64,000 bases of DNA from UBA4744 sp963718995 (GTDB lineage Bacteria; Actinomycetota; Acidimicrobiia; Spongiisociales; UBA4744), in NCBI GenBank assembly GCA_963718995.1, contig CAVRAP010000020.1, positions 558,001 through 622,000 on the forward strand, given 5' to 3'. This document shows, one piece after another, positions 17,590 through 26,024 of the stretch (position 1 is its first letter; each line of letters begins with the position of its first letter). Under the pieces are notes generated by a model. It had not been told where the DNA came from, did no database searches, and worked only from the letters and a program-made list of their open reading frames with translations. The translations under genes were made by a program, and so were the position numbers.

Positions 17590-18060
17590 ATGCCGGGCCC
17601 GACGATGGATGCTTTCGTCACCGCCGCAGGCGAGTCGCTGGCCGGCGCCCAGTCCGGTCTGGTCAACGATGAGTTCCGAACGCGCATGGCGGTAGCGGAA
17701 GCCCGCCTGGACGCCCGGGTAGCCCTCGAAGCTACCGCCGACGGGATCCGCCTCCATACGATATCGCTCAGCGATATCACCTCGGGCGCGGTTGAATCCT
17801 CGGCCTTATCAACCATCCGCCTCGATTTTGTGGCGGTGGCCGATGAGGCAGGAGGCGGGGCCGGAGCGCCGCCGACGCGAAGCAAGGCCGAGGTGATCGA
17901 CCAACTGGCCGGCCAGGACGACGTCAAATTGCTCGATCGAATTCTGGGCGGGCTGACCTATGACGCCACGTTCCTGCATGATCGAAGACGCTGGGTGGTA
18001 ACCGCCCAGGCCGGAGACCTCGTCGTTCGCGAGGCGATCGTCGGCGACAAGGAGGGCTAG
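17590..18060 (+). CDS. Unknown operon protein
   Basis: A 156-residue soluble protein starting on the base after the previous stop and ending on the base before the next start, so it sits inside a tightly coupled operon. An N-terminal helical part (AGESLAGAQSGLVNDEFRTRM) is followed by strands (IRLHTISLSDI, STIRLDFVAV). The general pattern of helix then beta pairs echoes the two paralogs, though identity is too low to claim homology. The final ~30 residues (RRRWVVTAQAGDLVV) are also beta. Function unknown. Confidence 0.6.
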   Translation: MPGPTMDAFVTAAGESLAGAQSGLVNDEFRTRMAVAEARLDARVALEATADGIRLHTISLSDITSGAVESSALSTIRLDFVAVADEAGGGAGAPPTRSKAEVIDQLAGQDDVKLLDRILGGLTYDATFLHDRRRWVVTAQAGDLVVREAIVGDKEG

Positions 18061-18756
18061 ATGCCGGAAATCACTGCCGCGGAACTTCGCCGCCTCGAGG
18101 CGCTCTCGGATCGGATCGTGCGGGTCAATGAACGGCGCCGGACCGTCATGGAAGAACGGGACGCCGCCCGCAGCGACGTCAAGCAACTGCGAGCCACCGT
18201 TCGAGAGATGACGGGCAGAGCGAGCGAGCAGGCGAAGACAATCGAGGAGCTCGAACGGAAGATCGCTGATGTGATCGCGGCCAACGCCGCACAAGCGAGC
18301 CGGCTCGCCGTCGCCGAACGATCTGCCAAACAAACCGGCAGCGCCGCATCCAAGCTGGCCGATGCCCGGGATGACCTCAAGAACAAGCTGGCCGCCAACA
18401 AAGCAAAACTGAAGGAAGCAACCGAACAGGTCGTCACTCTGCAGAAGAAGGTCGGCACACTCCACAAGCAAGTGAGAGTGCTGGAGGGCCAGGTCGCGGC
18501 CACCGATCTGCCGGTATTCCTACCTGCCGAGAAGGTTGGCGAGCTGCTCGACGATTTCGTGACCCAGTTCGATGTTGGCGGCCTACGAATAACCGATGGC
18601 GATGTGCGGCTCACCGTGGCGTTCGCCGGCACCGGGAATGGGGCAGCATTCGTGATCCCATCAACCGCGGCCGAGAAGAATGACCTACCACTCCACACGG
18701 TCAATCTGAAGCTTGGTCCCCGGCCACCTCTCTTCGAGGAGGATCCAGGCAGGTAA
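18061..18756 (+). CDS. Coiled-coil protein with C-terminal beta domain
   Basis: A 231-residue protein. Residues about 5-150 form a long heptad-rich, charged coiled coil (LEERDAARSDVKQLR; KVGTLHKQVRVLEGQV). The last ~75 residues are a globular beta domain (VGGLRITDGDVRLTVAF). There is no signal peptide. It begins immediately after the previous stop. This is the shape of a scaffold or tether, long rod plus binding domain, and would suit the linker of a protein assembly built from the operon products; that role is inferred. A 108-bp gap separates it from the membrane-anchored gene that follows. Confidence 0.65.
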   Translation: MPEITAAELRRLEALSDRIVRVNERRRTVMEERDAARSDVKQLRATVREMTGRASEQAKTIEELERKIADVIAANAAQASRLAVAERSAKQTGSAASKLADARDDLKNKLAANKAKLKEATEQVVTLQKKVGTLHKQVRVLEGQVAATDLPVFLPAEKVGELLDDFVTQFDVGGLRITDGDVRLTVAFAGTGNGAAFVIPSTAAEKNDLPLHTVNLKLGPRPPLFEEDPGR

Positions 18757-18864
18757 ACGAAACAGGCAAACCCGCCAAGGAAAAGGCCCATCGCGGTAAG
18801 GTTTCCAGGACCCGACAAAGCGATTTGGTGACCCGGACAGGTCGCCAGACAGGATCCCCTACCC

Positions 18865-19767
18865 GTGGACTTGGAAATCCTTGCCTACCTAGGTGCAGCG
18901 TTGATGGTGGTGCTGGCCTTCCTCGCCTACCGGTACTGGCACTCAACTGCCACATACGCGCTCCGGATACGCGAATCGCGCGCTCACCAGGTGATGAGTC
19001 CACCCACGGGATCTGCTCTGCCCGGGGCCGATAGCAAGGCCGCTGATGTGGCTGCCGAAGAAGACGACCTCATGGACCCGCCGCCGGTTGATCTTCTCCC
19101 GGAAGCCGACGACATTGCCTCGAACGAAGGAGCAGAGGAAGCGCACGATCCTCCTCCCCTGGCGGCTGGCCACGGGGAGGAGCTTCCGGAAGAACCGATT
19201 GCCGGGGTCCACGAGATCGAGCCGGCACCCGTGGAGGACGAACCGCGCCAAGAATCAGTCGACGACGTCGCAGAAGATGAGGATGACGGATCCTTCGCGG
19301 AACCCGGACCTCAGCCGGACGAAGCCGATGAAGGAGCCGGTGAACCGGAGGCCGGGGTCACCGATGAACGGATCGCCGACGACTCTGCCGAAATGAGCAC
19401 CGGTTCGATCGAATGGAACAACGGCGGGGCCCCTCCTGACCTGAAAACGGAGCACCGGCTGATCGAAGAGCTCGAGCCGCGGAGAAGTTCGGCACGTACC
19501 GTCGAGGCGGTCGGGTCACTCGCCACGCTGCTCAAGGAGCTGGACGAGCAACTGGCCGCCCTCCCGGGCGGTATCGAGTTGATCGACCTCCCGATCCTCG
19601 AGCGACGGCGGATCGCCGACCGGCGCGAGGAGTTGCTGCGCGACCGCGAGCGACTTCTCGAGCAGAAGAAGCGAGGAGCACATCGGCGCCGGAAACGTTC
19701 CCGGACCGAAGAGCTAACTGATCTGTCCACCCGGCTCAACAGACGACGTACCAAGCGACCGGAGTAG
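18865..19767 (+). CDS. Membrane-anchored acidic/coiled-coil protein
   Basis: A 300-residue protein with one N-terminal membrane helix (ILAYLGAALMVVLAFLAY). A strongly acidic, Pro-rich low-complexity region follows (about 60-190), then a helical segment around ELDEQLAALPGG, and a very basic C-terminal coil (RDRERLLEQKKR; RRRKRSR). The N-terminus is probably outside, with the rest cytoplasmic by the positive-inside rule. GTG 18865 starts right at the helix. As the last gene of the cluster it may fix the soluble operon products at the membrane. Its end overlaps the convergent DUF971 gene by 54 bp. Confidence 0.6.
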   Translation: MDLEILAYLGAALMVVLAFLAYRYWHSTATYALRIRESRAHQVMSPPTGSALPGADSKAADVAAEEDDLMDPPPVDLLPEADDIASNEGAEEAHDPPPLAAGHGEELPEEPIAGVHEIEPAPVEDEPRQESVDDVAEDEDDGSFAEPGPQPDEADEGAGEPEAGVTDERIADDSAEMSTGSIEWNNGGAPPDLKTEHRLIEELEPRRSSARTVEAVGSLATLLKELDEQLAALPGGIELIDLPILERRRIADRREELLRDRERLLEQKKRGAHRRRKRSRTEELTDLSTRLNRRRTKRPE

Positions 19768-20038
19768 CTCGAAGCTGTAGATGCCGGTCCGGTGCATGTC
19801 CGGGCCAAACTCGAAGTTCACTGCGTACGCGCCGACGACATGCGCTCCGACTACCCGGATGGCGGCCGGGTCCTGGAGCACCATCCTCTTGCGTCGCTCG
19901 CCCGGCATCGGAGCGACAGTCGGCGCAGGGACACCCGGCCCGAAGCCGGGCGGCCGGGACCAGCGTCTGGGCGCCGTCCTCCCACGTGAGGGTTACCTGA
20001 GTGCCGTCTGCAATCTCGATTCGGGAAGGAGTCTCCAC
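19714..20038 (-). CDS. DUF971 family protein, frameshifted
   Basis: A short gene in two frames. The first ~42 codons read SRIEIADGTQVTLTWEDGA and CPCADCRS; the second frame continues PGERRKRM, VVGAYAVNFEF and HRTGIYSFELLRSLG. Together these are a complete DUF971 protein (the domain found at the N-terminus of gamma-butyrobetaine hydroxylase) of about 107 residues. The frames meet near 19908-19914, where one extra G precedes ATG on the coding strand; length 325 = 3n+1. GTG 20038 is the start. DUF971 proteins often accompany Fe-S or metal maturation genes, and hypA lies just upstream on the same strand. Sequencing error is more likely than a real pseudogene. Confidence 0.7.
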
Positions 20039-20189
20039 CGCGGCAGGCTACCGGCCCGCTTCGCGACTTGGCGTCGAGCTGGTGCGAGATCCTTGCTCGA
20101 TTTGTCTGCAATCGGATCGTGGGGACCGCTACCCATGTCGAGCAGGCGAACTGGTTCCATGGTTCCCCCGTAGGTAGACGTGGGGTTGT

Positions 20190-20534
20190 TCAGGTGTCGA
20201 CGACGTCGATGCTCTCGAGGTAACACTGGTTGCCGCCCACCACCTCCACCCGGACGCTGCCGCACGCCGGGCAAGCCGGTTCCGAGCCGCCTGGATTGGT
20301 TGCACTGCAATCCCAACAGGTCACCTGGGTCGGCTCTGAACGGATAGTCACGAGCGCTCCCTCGGCCCGCGTTCCGCGGCTGAGGACATCGAAATTGAAC
20401 CGCAAGGAATCTTCGGAGATGTGTGACAGCTCGCCGAGAACTATGGAAACCCCGACGATGCGTCCCGCGGGTTGCTGCTCGGCAGCTTCTAGGGCAGCCT
20501 GGACGATGCCGCGAACGATCGGTACTTCGTGCAT
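20190..20534 (-). CDS. hypA: Hydrogenase maturation nickel metallochaperone HypA
   Basis: A 114-residue protein with the universal MHE N-terminus (His2 and Glu3 bind nickel). It also has the VLGELSHISEDSLRFNFDVLS block, a zinc site formed by CWDC and CPAC, and a terminal GNQCYLESIDV strand. HypA delivers nickel to hydrogenase, or to urease in some species, with HypB. No hypB or hydrogenase genes are in this window, so its client lies elsewhere. An AGGAG site precedes the ATG by 6 bp. It is divergent from the 5'-nucleotidase gene across a region with a long inverted repeat. Confidence 0.92.
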   Translation of the reverse strand: MHEVPIVRGIVQAALEAAEQQPAGRIVGVSIVLGELSHISEDSLRFNFDVLSRGTRAEGALVTIRSEPTQVTCWDCSATNPGGSEPACPACGSVRVEVVGGNQCYLESIDVVDT

Positions 20535-20573
20535 CGACGACTCCTAGGACAATGACGACAACAGGCGCCAGTC

Positions 20574-20605
20574 TGCCATGATCGACGGCGGCGTCGATCA
20601 TGGCA
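20574..20605. promoter_or_regulatory. 14-bp-arm inverted repeat in a divergent promoter region
   Basis: Perfect 14-bp arms (TGCCATGATCGACG and its complement) flank a GCGG spacer between the starts of hypA and the 5'-nucleotidase gene. Because both genes begin here, a terminator role is unlikely; an operator or a leader hairpin is more plausible. Confidence 0.5.
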
Positions 20606-20677
20606 GGCAGCACCGCTTCAACGGTCTCCCAGGGGCAAGGACCAGCAGAGTTCCCGATTCCGATACCATACGAAGTG

Positions 20678-22108
20678 ATGACACATACTCCCCCGAACCG
20701 GGACATCTTCTGCAACCGAACCATGAATTTCCGCTCGATCAAGGCGATCGGGTACGACCTCGACTACACGCTGGTTCACTACAACACGTACGAATGGGAG
20801 CGCCGCGCCTACCACCACACCAAGCTGCGCCTGGCGGAACGGGGTTGGCCCGTGGCCGACCTGGTATTCGACCCCGATCAGGTGATCCAGGGCCTCACCA
20901 TCGACCTCGAACTGGGCAACCTTCTCAAGGTGACCCGGTTCGGATATGTGATCCGGGCCGCTCACGGCACCCGCCTCGTCGAGTTCGACGAACTACGTCG
21001 CGCCTATGCGGGCACGGTGGTCGATCTGCATGAGAACCGCTGGGTTTTCATCAACACCCTCTTCTCGCTTTCTGAGGCATCGCTATTCGCTCAACTGGTC
21101 GATCTGGTCGACCAAGGAAAGATCCCCGAAGTGGTCGGCTATGAGAACCTCTACCGCACCGTGCGCCGGGCGTTGGATGCTGCTCACATGGAAGGCACGC
21201 TCAAGGGTGAGGTTCTGGCCGACCCGGATCGTTTCATCGAACCGGACGGCAAAGTGGTGCCGATGCTCATCGATCAGCGGGAGGCCGGCAAGCAGTTGAT
21301 GCTGATCACCAACTCGGAATGGGAATACGCCGAGAAGATCCTCGCCCACGTATTCGACCCTCAATTACCCGACGGGCAGACCTGGCAAGACTTGTTCGAC
21401 ACCGTGATTGTCTCGGCTTCCAAACCCGATTTCTTCGAGCGCGACCAGGCTTTGTACCGGGTGGTGGATGAGGACCGGGCATTGCTCAAACCGGCCTACG
21501 GTCCGATAGAGCCGGGAGGCGTGTACTTCGGTGGGTCCGCTCACCAGGTGGAAAAGAGCCTCGGCCTGTCCGGCGACGAGATCCTCTACGTCGGTGACCA
21601 TCTCTTCGGTGATGTGCACGCCTCCAAGTCGGCGCTCCGCTGGCGGACGGCTCTCGTGATCCACGAACTCGAGGCCGAGATCGACGCCCTCGCAGGTTTC
21701 GCCAAACAGGAAGCCGAATTGATTGAGCTGATGGCCAACAAAGAAGCACTCGAAGCCGAACAAGCCGAATTGCGGCTGATCCGTCAGCGCAACAAGTACG
21801 CACCCGTTGAACCAACTCGCAGCAACCGCAGCCTCGAACGTGAGATTGAGGAGGTCCGGTCCCGCCTGGCCGACCTCGATGAATTGATCACACCGCTGGC
21901 CATCGCAGCCGGGACCTTGAGCAACGAGCGGTGGGGGCTGCTCATGCGGGCTGGAGCAGACAAGAGCCTGTTTGCCCGCCAGATCGAGCGGTATGCAGAC
22001 GTGTACACCTCGCGGGTCTCGAACTTGCTCTACGCCACTCCCACCGGGTTCCTACGGGCCTTCCGCAGTCCTCTCCCCCACGACCAGGTCGACCTGGCGC
22101 CCCGGTAG
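20678..22108 (+). CDS. HAD-type 5'-nucleotidase (cytosolic IMP/GMP-specific family)
   Basis: A 476-residue protein of the 5_nucleotid (NT5C2-like) HAD family. Motif I is IGYDLDYTLVHY near residue 25, with the nucleophile Asp and the second Asp. Motif II is ITNSEWEYA, and the acidic motif III/IV is YVGDHLFGDV. The family removes 5'-phosphate from purine nucleotides or related substrates. The C-terminal third contains a helical, coiled-coil-prone region (ELMANKEALEAEQAELRL). ATG 20678 is the earliest start before the conserved region. Divergent from hypA. Confidence 0.88.
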   Translation: MTHTPPNRDIFCNRTMNFRSIKAIGYDLDYTLVHYNTYEWERRAYHHTKLRLAERGWPVADLVFDPDQVIQGLTIDLELGNLLKVTRFGYVIRAAHGTRLVEFDELRRAYAGTVVDLHENRWVFINTLFSLSEASLFAQLVDLVDQGKIPEVVGYENLYRTVRRALDAAHMEGTLKGEVLADPDRFIEPDGKVVPMLIDQREAGKQLMLITNSEWEYAEKILAHVFDPQLPDGQTWQDLFDTVIVSASKPDFFERDQALYRVVDEDRALLKPAYGPIEPGGVYFGGSAHQVEKSLGLSGDEILYVGDHLFGDVHASKSALRWRTALVIHELEAEIDALAGFAKQEAELIELMANKEALEAEQAELRLIRQRNKYAPVEPTRSNRSLEREIEEVRSRLADLDELITPLAIAAGTLSNERWGLLMRAGADKSLFARQIERYADVYTSRVSNLLYATPTGFLRAFRSPLPHDQVDLAPR

Positions 22109-22163
22109 ATTCTTGCCGGCCTCCGACCTGCAGGTCCCCTAGTCTCCCGCCACCAGAGGGATT

Positions 22164-23861
22164 GTGGTGGAAGAGACGCGAGCATCGTTCCGGAGTGCCC
22201 TTCGTCATCGTGACTATCGATGGCTGGCGTCGGCGTTCGTCGTCTCCAATATCGGAAGCTGGGCCTACAACGTTGCCCTGATGGTGTGGGTGTTCGATGC
22301 GACTGGATCGGCCGCATGGGCCGGAGCCGTGAGCCTGGCTCGTTTTGTGCCTGCCCTTCTCTTCAGCGCCTACGGCGGCGTGCTGGCCGAGCGATTCGAG
22401 CGGCGCAGCCTGATCGTCACCCTCAACCTGACCTCGGCGGCCACCCACGTCCTGCTGGCGCTGGTCGTGGTGGCCAACGGCCCGATTGTCATTGCGTTGG
22501 TAGTCGCGGCACTCGGCACTATCCAGGGCACGATCTACGAACCTGCCATCATTGCCTTGACCCCCGAAATCGTCGGCGAGACCGACCTGGCAGCCGCCAA
22601 CTCGCTCAACAGCCTGATCGATAACTCTGCCGTCATCGCCGGGCCCGCCATTGGAGCCCTGTTGCTGGTGTGGTTCGACCCTTCGGTGACGCTCCTCATC
22701 AACGCGGCCACCTTCGTGTATGCGGCCGGAGCGACACGCATGGTCCGGACCCGCAGCCAACCAAGCGACGTTACCGAAGGTGGCCAGAAGACTCCGCTGG
22801 CTCAGATGGCCGTCGGTTTGAGAGCCCTGGCGGGGTCGAGTACCGCCCGTCTCCTGGCCGGGTTCAGCGTGCTGGCCAGCTTCTACTACGGAACGGACAC
22901 CGTGCTCCTGGTGGTCTTGAGTGAGACAAATCTGGGTACGGGAGCAGAGGGTTTCGGCTATCTCCTCACCGCGCTCGGGGTAGGTGGAATCATCGCCGCC
23001 CCCCTGGTGAACAAACTCGGCAACTCGACGCGGTTGGGCACCGTAATTGCGGTAGGGATGATCGTCTACACCCTGCCGACCGCCCTCATGGTGCTCGTAT
23101 CCGACCCGGCGGTGGCCTTCGCTCTGCAGGTAGTGCGCGGTGCCGGGACCCTGGTGGTTGACGTTCTGGCGCTCACCGCGTTGCAACGAACGGTCGCGCC
23201 CAACCTGGTCGCCCGGGTGTACGGCGTGTTCATCGCCCTGGTGCTGGCGGCCATCTCACTTGGCGCGGCCATCACCCCGGTTCTGCTGTCACTCTTCGGG
23301 CTCACCGGTACGTTGTTGATCTACGGGGTGGGCACACCGTTGGCCGTGCTCCTCGGCTATCCCCGCCTGTTGCAGGTCGATCGACTCGCCAAGCATCGCC
23401 TGGTGGAATTGGCGCCGAAGCTTCGGGCCCTGGAGGCCAGTCCGCTCTTCGCAACATTGGGTCGGGCGAATCTGGAACAACTCGCAGCGGCTGCTACCGA
23501 AATCAACATCCCCACCGGCACCCTCATCGTGCAACAGGGAGACCCGGCCGATGCGATGTATCTCATCGCCGATGGCGTAGCGTCCGTCACCGTCAGGGGT
23601 GAGGATCGACAACACCACCCGGTCGCAGAACTGACCACCGGCGACTACTTCGGAGAGATCGGAGTGCTCGACGGGGCGCCCCGCAATGCCGATGTGCGGG
23701 CGGTCGAGGACTGCCGTCTGTTCAAGATTGGCGGTGACGTGTTCCTCAGTGCGGCAGGCCACAACCCGGGGACCGGGTTCCTGGACCGGGCCCGCCACCG
23801 CACTTCCCAGACAATGCATATCGGCTTCCCCCTGCGTACTGACTCCGAAGCGGCTGATTGA
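22164..23861 (+). CDS. MFS transporter fused to a cyclic-nucleotide-binding domain
   Basis: A 565-residue protein. Residues 1-~410 are a twelve-helix major facilitator of the enterobactin-exporter/MFS_3 type (HRDYRWLASAFVVSNIGSW, YGGVLAERFERR). The C-terminal ~140 residues are a cyclic-nucleotide-binding cradle: IPTGTLIVQQGDPADAMYLI, then the phosphate-binding cassette GDYFGEIGVLDGAPRNADVRA, which has the conserved GE and R residues. This suggests transport gated by cAMP or cGMP, which suits the many cyclase genes nearby. The start is GTG 22164 or the next GTG. A short hairpin spans the stop codon. The substrate is unknown. Confidence 0.85.
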   Translation: MVEETRASFRSALRHRDYRWLASAFVVSNIGSWAYNVALMVWVFDATGSAAWAGAVSLARFVPALLFSAYGGVLAERFERRSLIVTLNLTSAATHVLLALVVVANGPIVIALVVAALGTIQGTIYEPAIIALTPEIVGETDLAAANSLNSLIDNSAVIAGPAIGALLLVWFDPSVTLLINAATFVYAAGATRMVRTRSQPSDVTEGGQKTPLAQMAVGLRALAGSSTARLLAGFSVLASFYYGTDTVLLVVLSETNLGTGAEGFGYLLTALGVGGIIAAPLVNKLGNSTRLGTVIAVGMIVYTLPTALMVLVSDPAVAFALQVVRGAGTLVVDVLALTALQRTVAPNLVARVYGVFIALVLAAISLGAAITPVLLSLFGLTGTLLIYGVGTPLAVLLGYPRLLQVDRLAKHRLVELAPKLRALEASPLFATLGRANLEQLAAAATEINIPTGTLIVQQGDPADAMYLIADGVASVTVRGEDRQHHPVAELTTGDYFGEIGVLDGAPRNADVRAVEDCRLFKIGGDVFLSAAGHNPGTGFLDRARHRTSQTMHIGFPLRTDSEAAD

Positions 23862-23913
23862 GACAATCAGTCCGAGCGGGAATAGCGGTGGAACCCAGAA
23901 GGTTTCCCGGCAC

Positions 23914-24297
23914 ATGGAACAACACATACTCGACGCCCTGCACAAAGGCGGGGTAGTCGACATCACGACCATCGGGCGCACCACCGGTCTGCCACGCCGC
24001 ATCGAGATCTACTTCCATCATTTCGACGGTGCATACTTCATCACCGGCCGTCCGGGGCCGAGACGTCGGGACTGGCTGGCCAACCTGGTCGTCAACCCTG
24101 CTTTTACGCTCCACCTCAAGAGAGGGGTCAGCGCCGACCTGCCGGCAACGGCCGTCGAAATCAGGGACCCAGAGGAGCGAGCGAGAATCCTGTTCCGGAT
24201 CCTCACGGAGAGTTGGGACACGACGCCGGAGCAAGCGAAAGCCGACCTGCCCGCCTGGGTTGAGAGCGCCCCTCTCATCCAGTTCTCATTGGCCTAG
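23914..24297 (+). CDS. Deazaflavin (F420)-dependent nitroreductase-family protein
   Basis: A 127-residue split-barrel protein of the DDN/F420H2-quinone reductase family. TTIGRTTGLPRRIEIYFHHF is the usual strand pair with the Gly-Arg turn, followed by YFITGRPG and DWLANLVVNPAFTLHL, which bind the cofactor. It probably reduces or oxidises substrates with F420H2 or flavin; the substrate is unknown. ATG 23914 is the start. It is convergent with another family member: the two stop codons touch (24297/24298). Confidence 0.75.
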   Translation: MEQHILDALHKGGVVDITTIGRTTGLPRRIEIYFHHFDGAYFITGRPGPRRRDWLANLVVNPAFTLHLKRGVSADLPATAVEIRDPEERARILFRILTESWDTTPEQAKADLPAWVESAPLIQFSLA

Positions 24298-24786
24298 TTA
24301 GCCGGAGTGGACGGACCGTGATAGGCGAACCACCGGCATGACGCGTTCGGTTTTCTGTTCATAGTCCCCGAAGAACGACATCGTCTCCACGATCTTCGCC
24401 CAGGCCGCCGCCCGCTCCTCGCCTTCGAGGGTGGTGGCGTTGGCTTCGTAGAAGTCGGCCCTATTGCGAACCCAGACAGCGGGATCGGCGTCGATATTGA
24501 GGTACCAGACGGGGTGGTGGTCGGCACCGCCCTTGGAGCCCACGATCAGCAGATCGTCGCCATCTTCGACGCAGACCAGCGGCACCCGCCTGACCTGGCC
24601 GGATTGGCGGCCCCTGAAGTAGAGAAGGATCATCCGTTCGGCAAACGGATGATCAATATCGGTTCCCTCGGAAGCAACGTACCGGCGGGCCTGGTCGGAC
24701 ACGTACTTGCTGGGACTGTCGAGGGCCTGGGCTTCGATGGGATACATGTGATTGACATCTTTCGGTGGGTCGATGTAGTCAATCAC
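24298..24786 (-). CDS. Deazaflavin (F420)-dependent nitroreductase-family protein
   Basis: A 162-residue member of the DDN split-barrel family: ILLYFRGRQSGQVRRVPLVCVEDGDDLLIV, then GSKGGADHHPVWYLNIDADP with the cofactor-binding His and Trp-Tyr-Leu-Asn pattern. GTG 24786 is preferred since IDYIDPP is a plausible family N-terminus; ATG about 13 codons later is an alternative. Such enzymes use F420H2. It is the second of four family members in the window. Confidence 0.7.
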   Translation of the reverse strand: MIDYIDPPKDVNHMYPIEAQALDSPSKYVSDQARRYVASEGTDIDHPFAERMILLYFRGRQSGQVRRVPLVCVEDGDDLLIVGSKGGADHHPVWYLNIDADPAVWVRNRADFYEANATTLEGEERAAAWAKIVETMSFFGDYEQKTERVMPVVRLSRSVHSG

Positions 24787-24830
24787 ACGCGACCCGGTTC
24801 CATTCCCGAGCGGAACCGGGTTGAGGTTGG

Positions 24831-25091
24831 CTACTTGTCGAGATCGGACCTGCGAGCGAGATAATCTTCCCGGTCGATCTCGCCTTTGGCATAGCGCTCG
24901 TCGAGGAGCGCCCTGGCGCCTCCCGACGTCGTCCCAATCGGCCTCCGCACCATGGACACGACGAACCAGGCGAGCAGTCCGATGATGGCTGTCAGGAACA
25001 CCAAGCCGATGACAGCCGGAACCCAGCCCCAACCATCCATGTGATCAAACCCGTACCTGCCTATCTGAGCGACGGTGAGGACCTGGGTCAT
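24831..25091 (-). CDS. Small SHOCT-domain membrane protein
   Basis: An 86-residue protein with one membrane helix (VPAVIGLVFLTAIIGLLAWFVV) and a C-terminal SHOCT domain (LDERYAKGEIDREDYLARRSDL), a short module seen at the ends of many bacterial proteins and thought to aid oligomerisation. The stop lies 44 bp before the nitroreductase start on the same strand, so they may be cotranscribed. Confidence 0.75.
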   Translation of the reverse strand: MTQVLTVAQIGRYGFDHMDGWGWVPAVIGLVFLTAIIGLLAWFVVSMVRRPIGTTSGGARALLDERYAKGEIDREDYLARRSDLDK

Positions 25092-25347
25092 GTCGTTTCT
25101 CCTTGTTGGTTACCTCCAGTTCAGCGGAGACAACTAGGAGGTTGCTGAGAATTGGATAGGAATCCGGTGAGAAGACATTGCCTGGACCCCTTGCGATTTC
25201 CGGTTTGCTAGGCGCAGAAGAACCGCGAGAACGAGATAAACCCAACGAGCCATTTGTTCGTTCTTAGGGTGTGATCTTTGACTCACGATGTGGGATCTCC
25301 ACGTTCCTCTCCGGGTAGAGGACCAGACTGCAAGGACAGGTGACGAA

Positions 25348-25791
25348 GTGAAAGTGCTTGTGTCAACTTTGGTGGCGATGTCGTTGCTCGCTGCCGGCTG
25401 CTCGTCAGATGCCACCGCCAAGGAAACGCTTGCCGAGTCGATCGGCACTCAGCTGGCGGTAGCGATCAGCACTCCCTTGGATGACTACGCGATTAGTCGT
25501 GATGTCGGGGACCTCACCGAGCTGCTCACCGGTGCGATCAACGACCTCGCCCTTCCTGGAGGAGTAGAGCAATTGAGCCCGGGGAGTGAGATGAACAGTG
25601 GAAGCAATGGGGTATTCGGTTGGGTGTCGACGAGCATCGCCGTGTTCCGCACCGACGAAACCGATTTCTGCATGGTCGTGGCCATTGGCTCCGACGGTCA
25701 GATCGAAGCCCATCCGGCCGCTGCCGAACCCGTCCAGTCCTGCGGTAGCGCCCCACTCCCGAAGCTAGAACCCCCAAGCGCCGAGTCGTAG
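25348..25791 (+). CDS. Lipoprotein of unknown function
   Basis: A 147-residue secreted protein. The signal peptide ends in a lipobox (LLAAGC; Cys at residue 18) and is followed by a soluble domain with two later Cys residues (FCMVVAIG and QSCGS) that could pair. No known domain. GTG 25348 is preceded by an AGGACAGG-type site. The upstream 256-bp divergent region shows no feature I can name beyond ordinary promoter space. Confidence 0.6.
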   Translation: MKVLVSTLVAMSLLAAGCSSDATAKETLAESIGTQLAVAISTPLDDYAISRDVGDLTELLTGAINDLALPGGVEQLSPGSEMNSGSNGVFGWVSTSIAVFRTDETDFCMVVAIGSDGQIEAHPAAAEPVQSCGSAPLPKLEPPSAES

Positions 25792-26024
25792 AACACCAGC
25801 ATCGTCCGCGCCAGATGAACATGCCGAACCCTTCTGAGATCGAGGTCAGACAGCCGGCACAATTCATAGCGGGAGTCGGAACGAGCCGCCCACGGTCGAT
25901 CGACACGCCCGACATAGCCCGACGGCTCCTCACCGCAGCTACCGCTCCCCCACGATCGACGACCTACGAAGATTCGAGAGCCCGGAGCGTTTCCATCGGC
26001 GTATTCTTGGCGCTGAGGAGAGCC

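Noticed and set aside
19993..20160. Possible ~55-codon gene between hypA and DUF971
   Set aside because: Overlaps the start of the DUF971 gene and has no motif or clear ribosome site.
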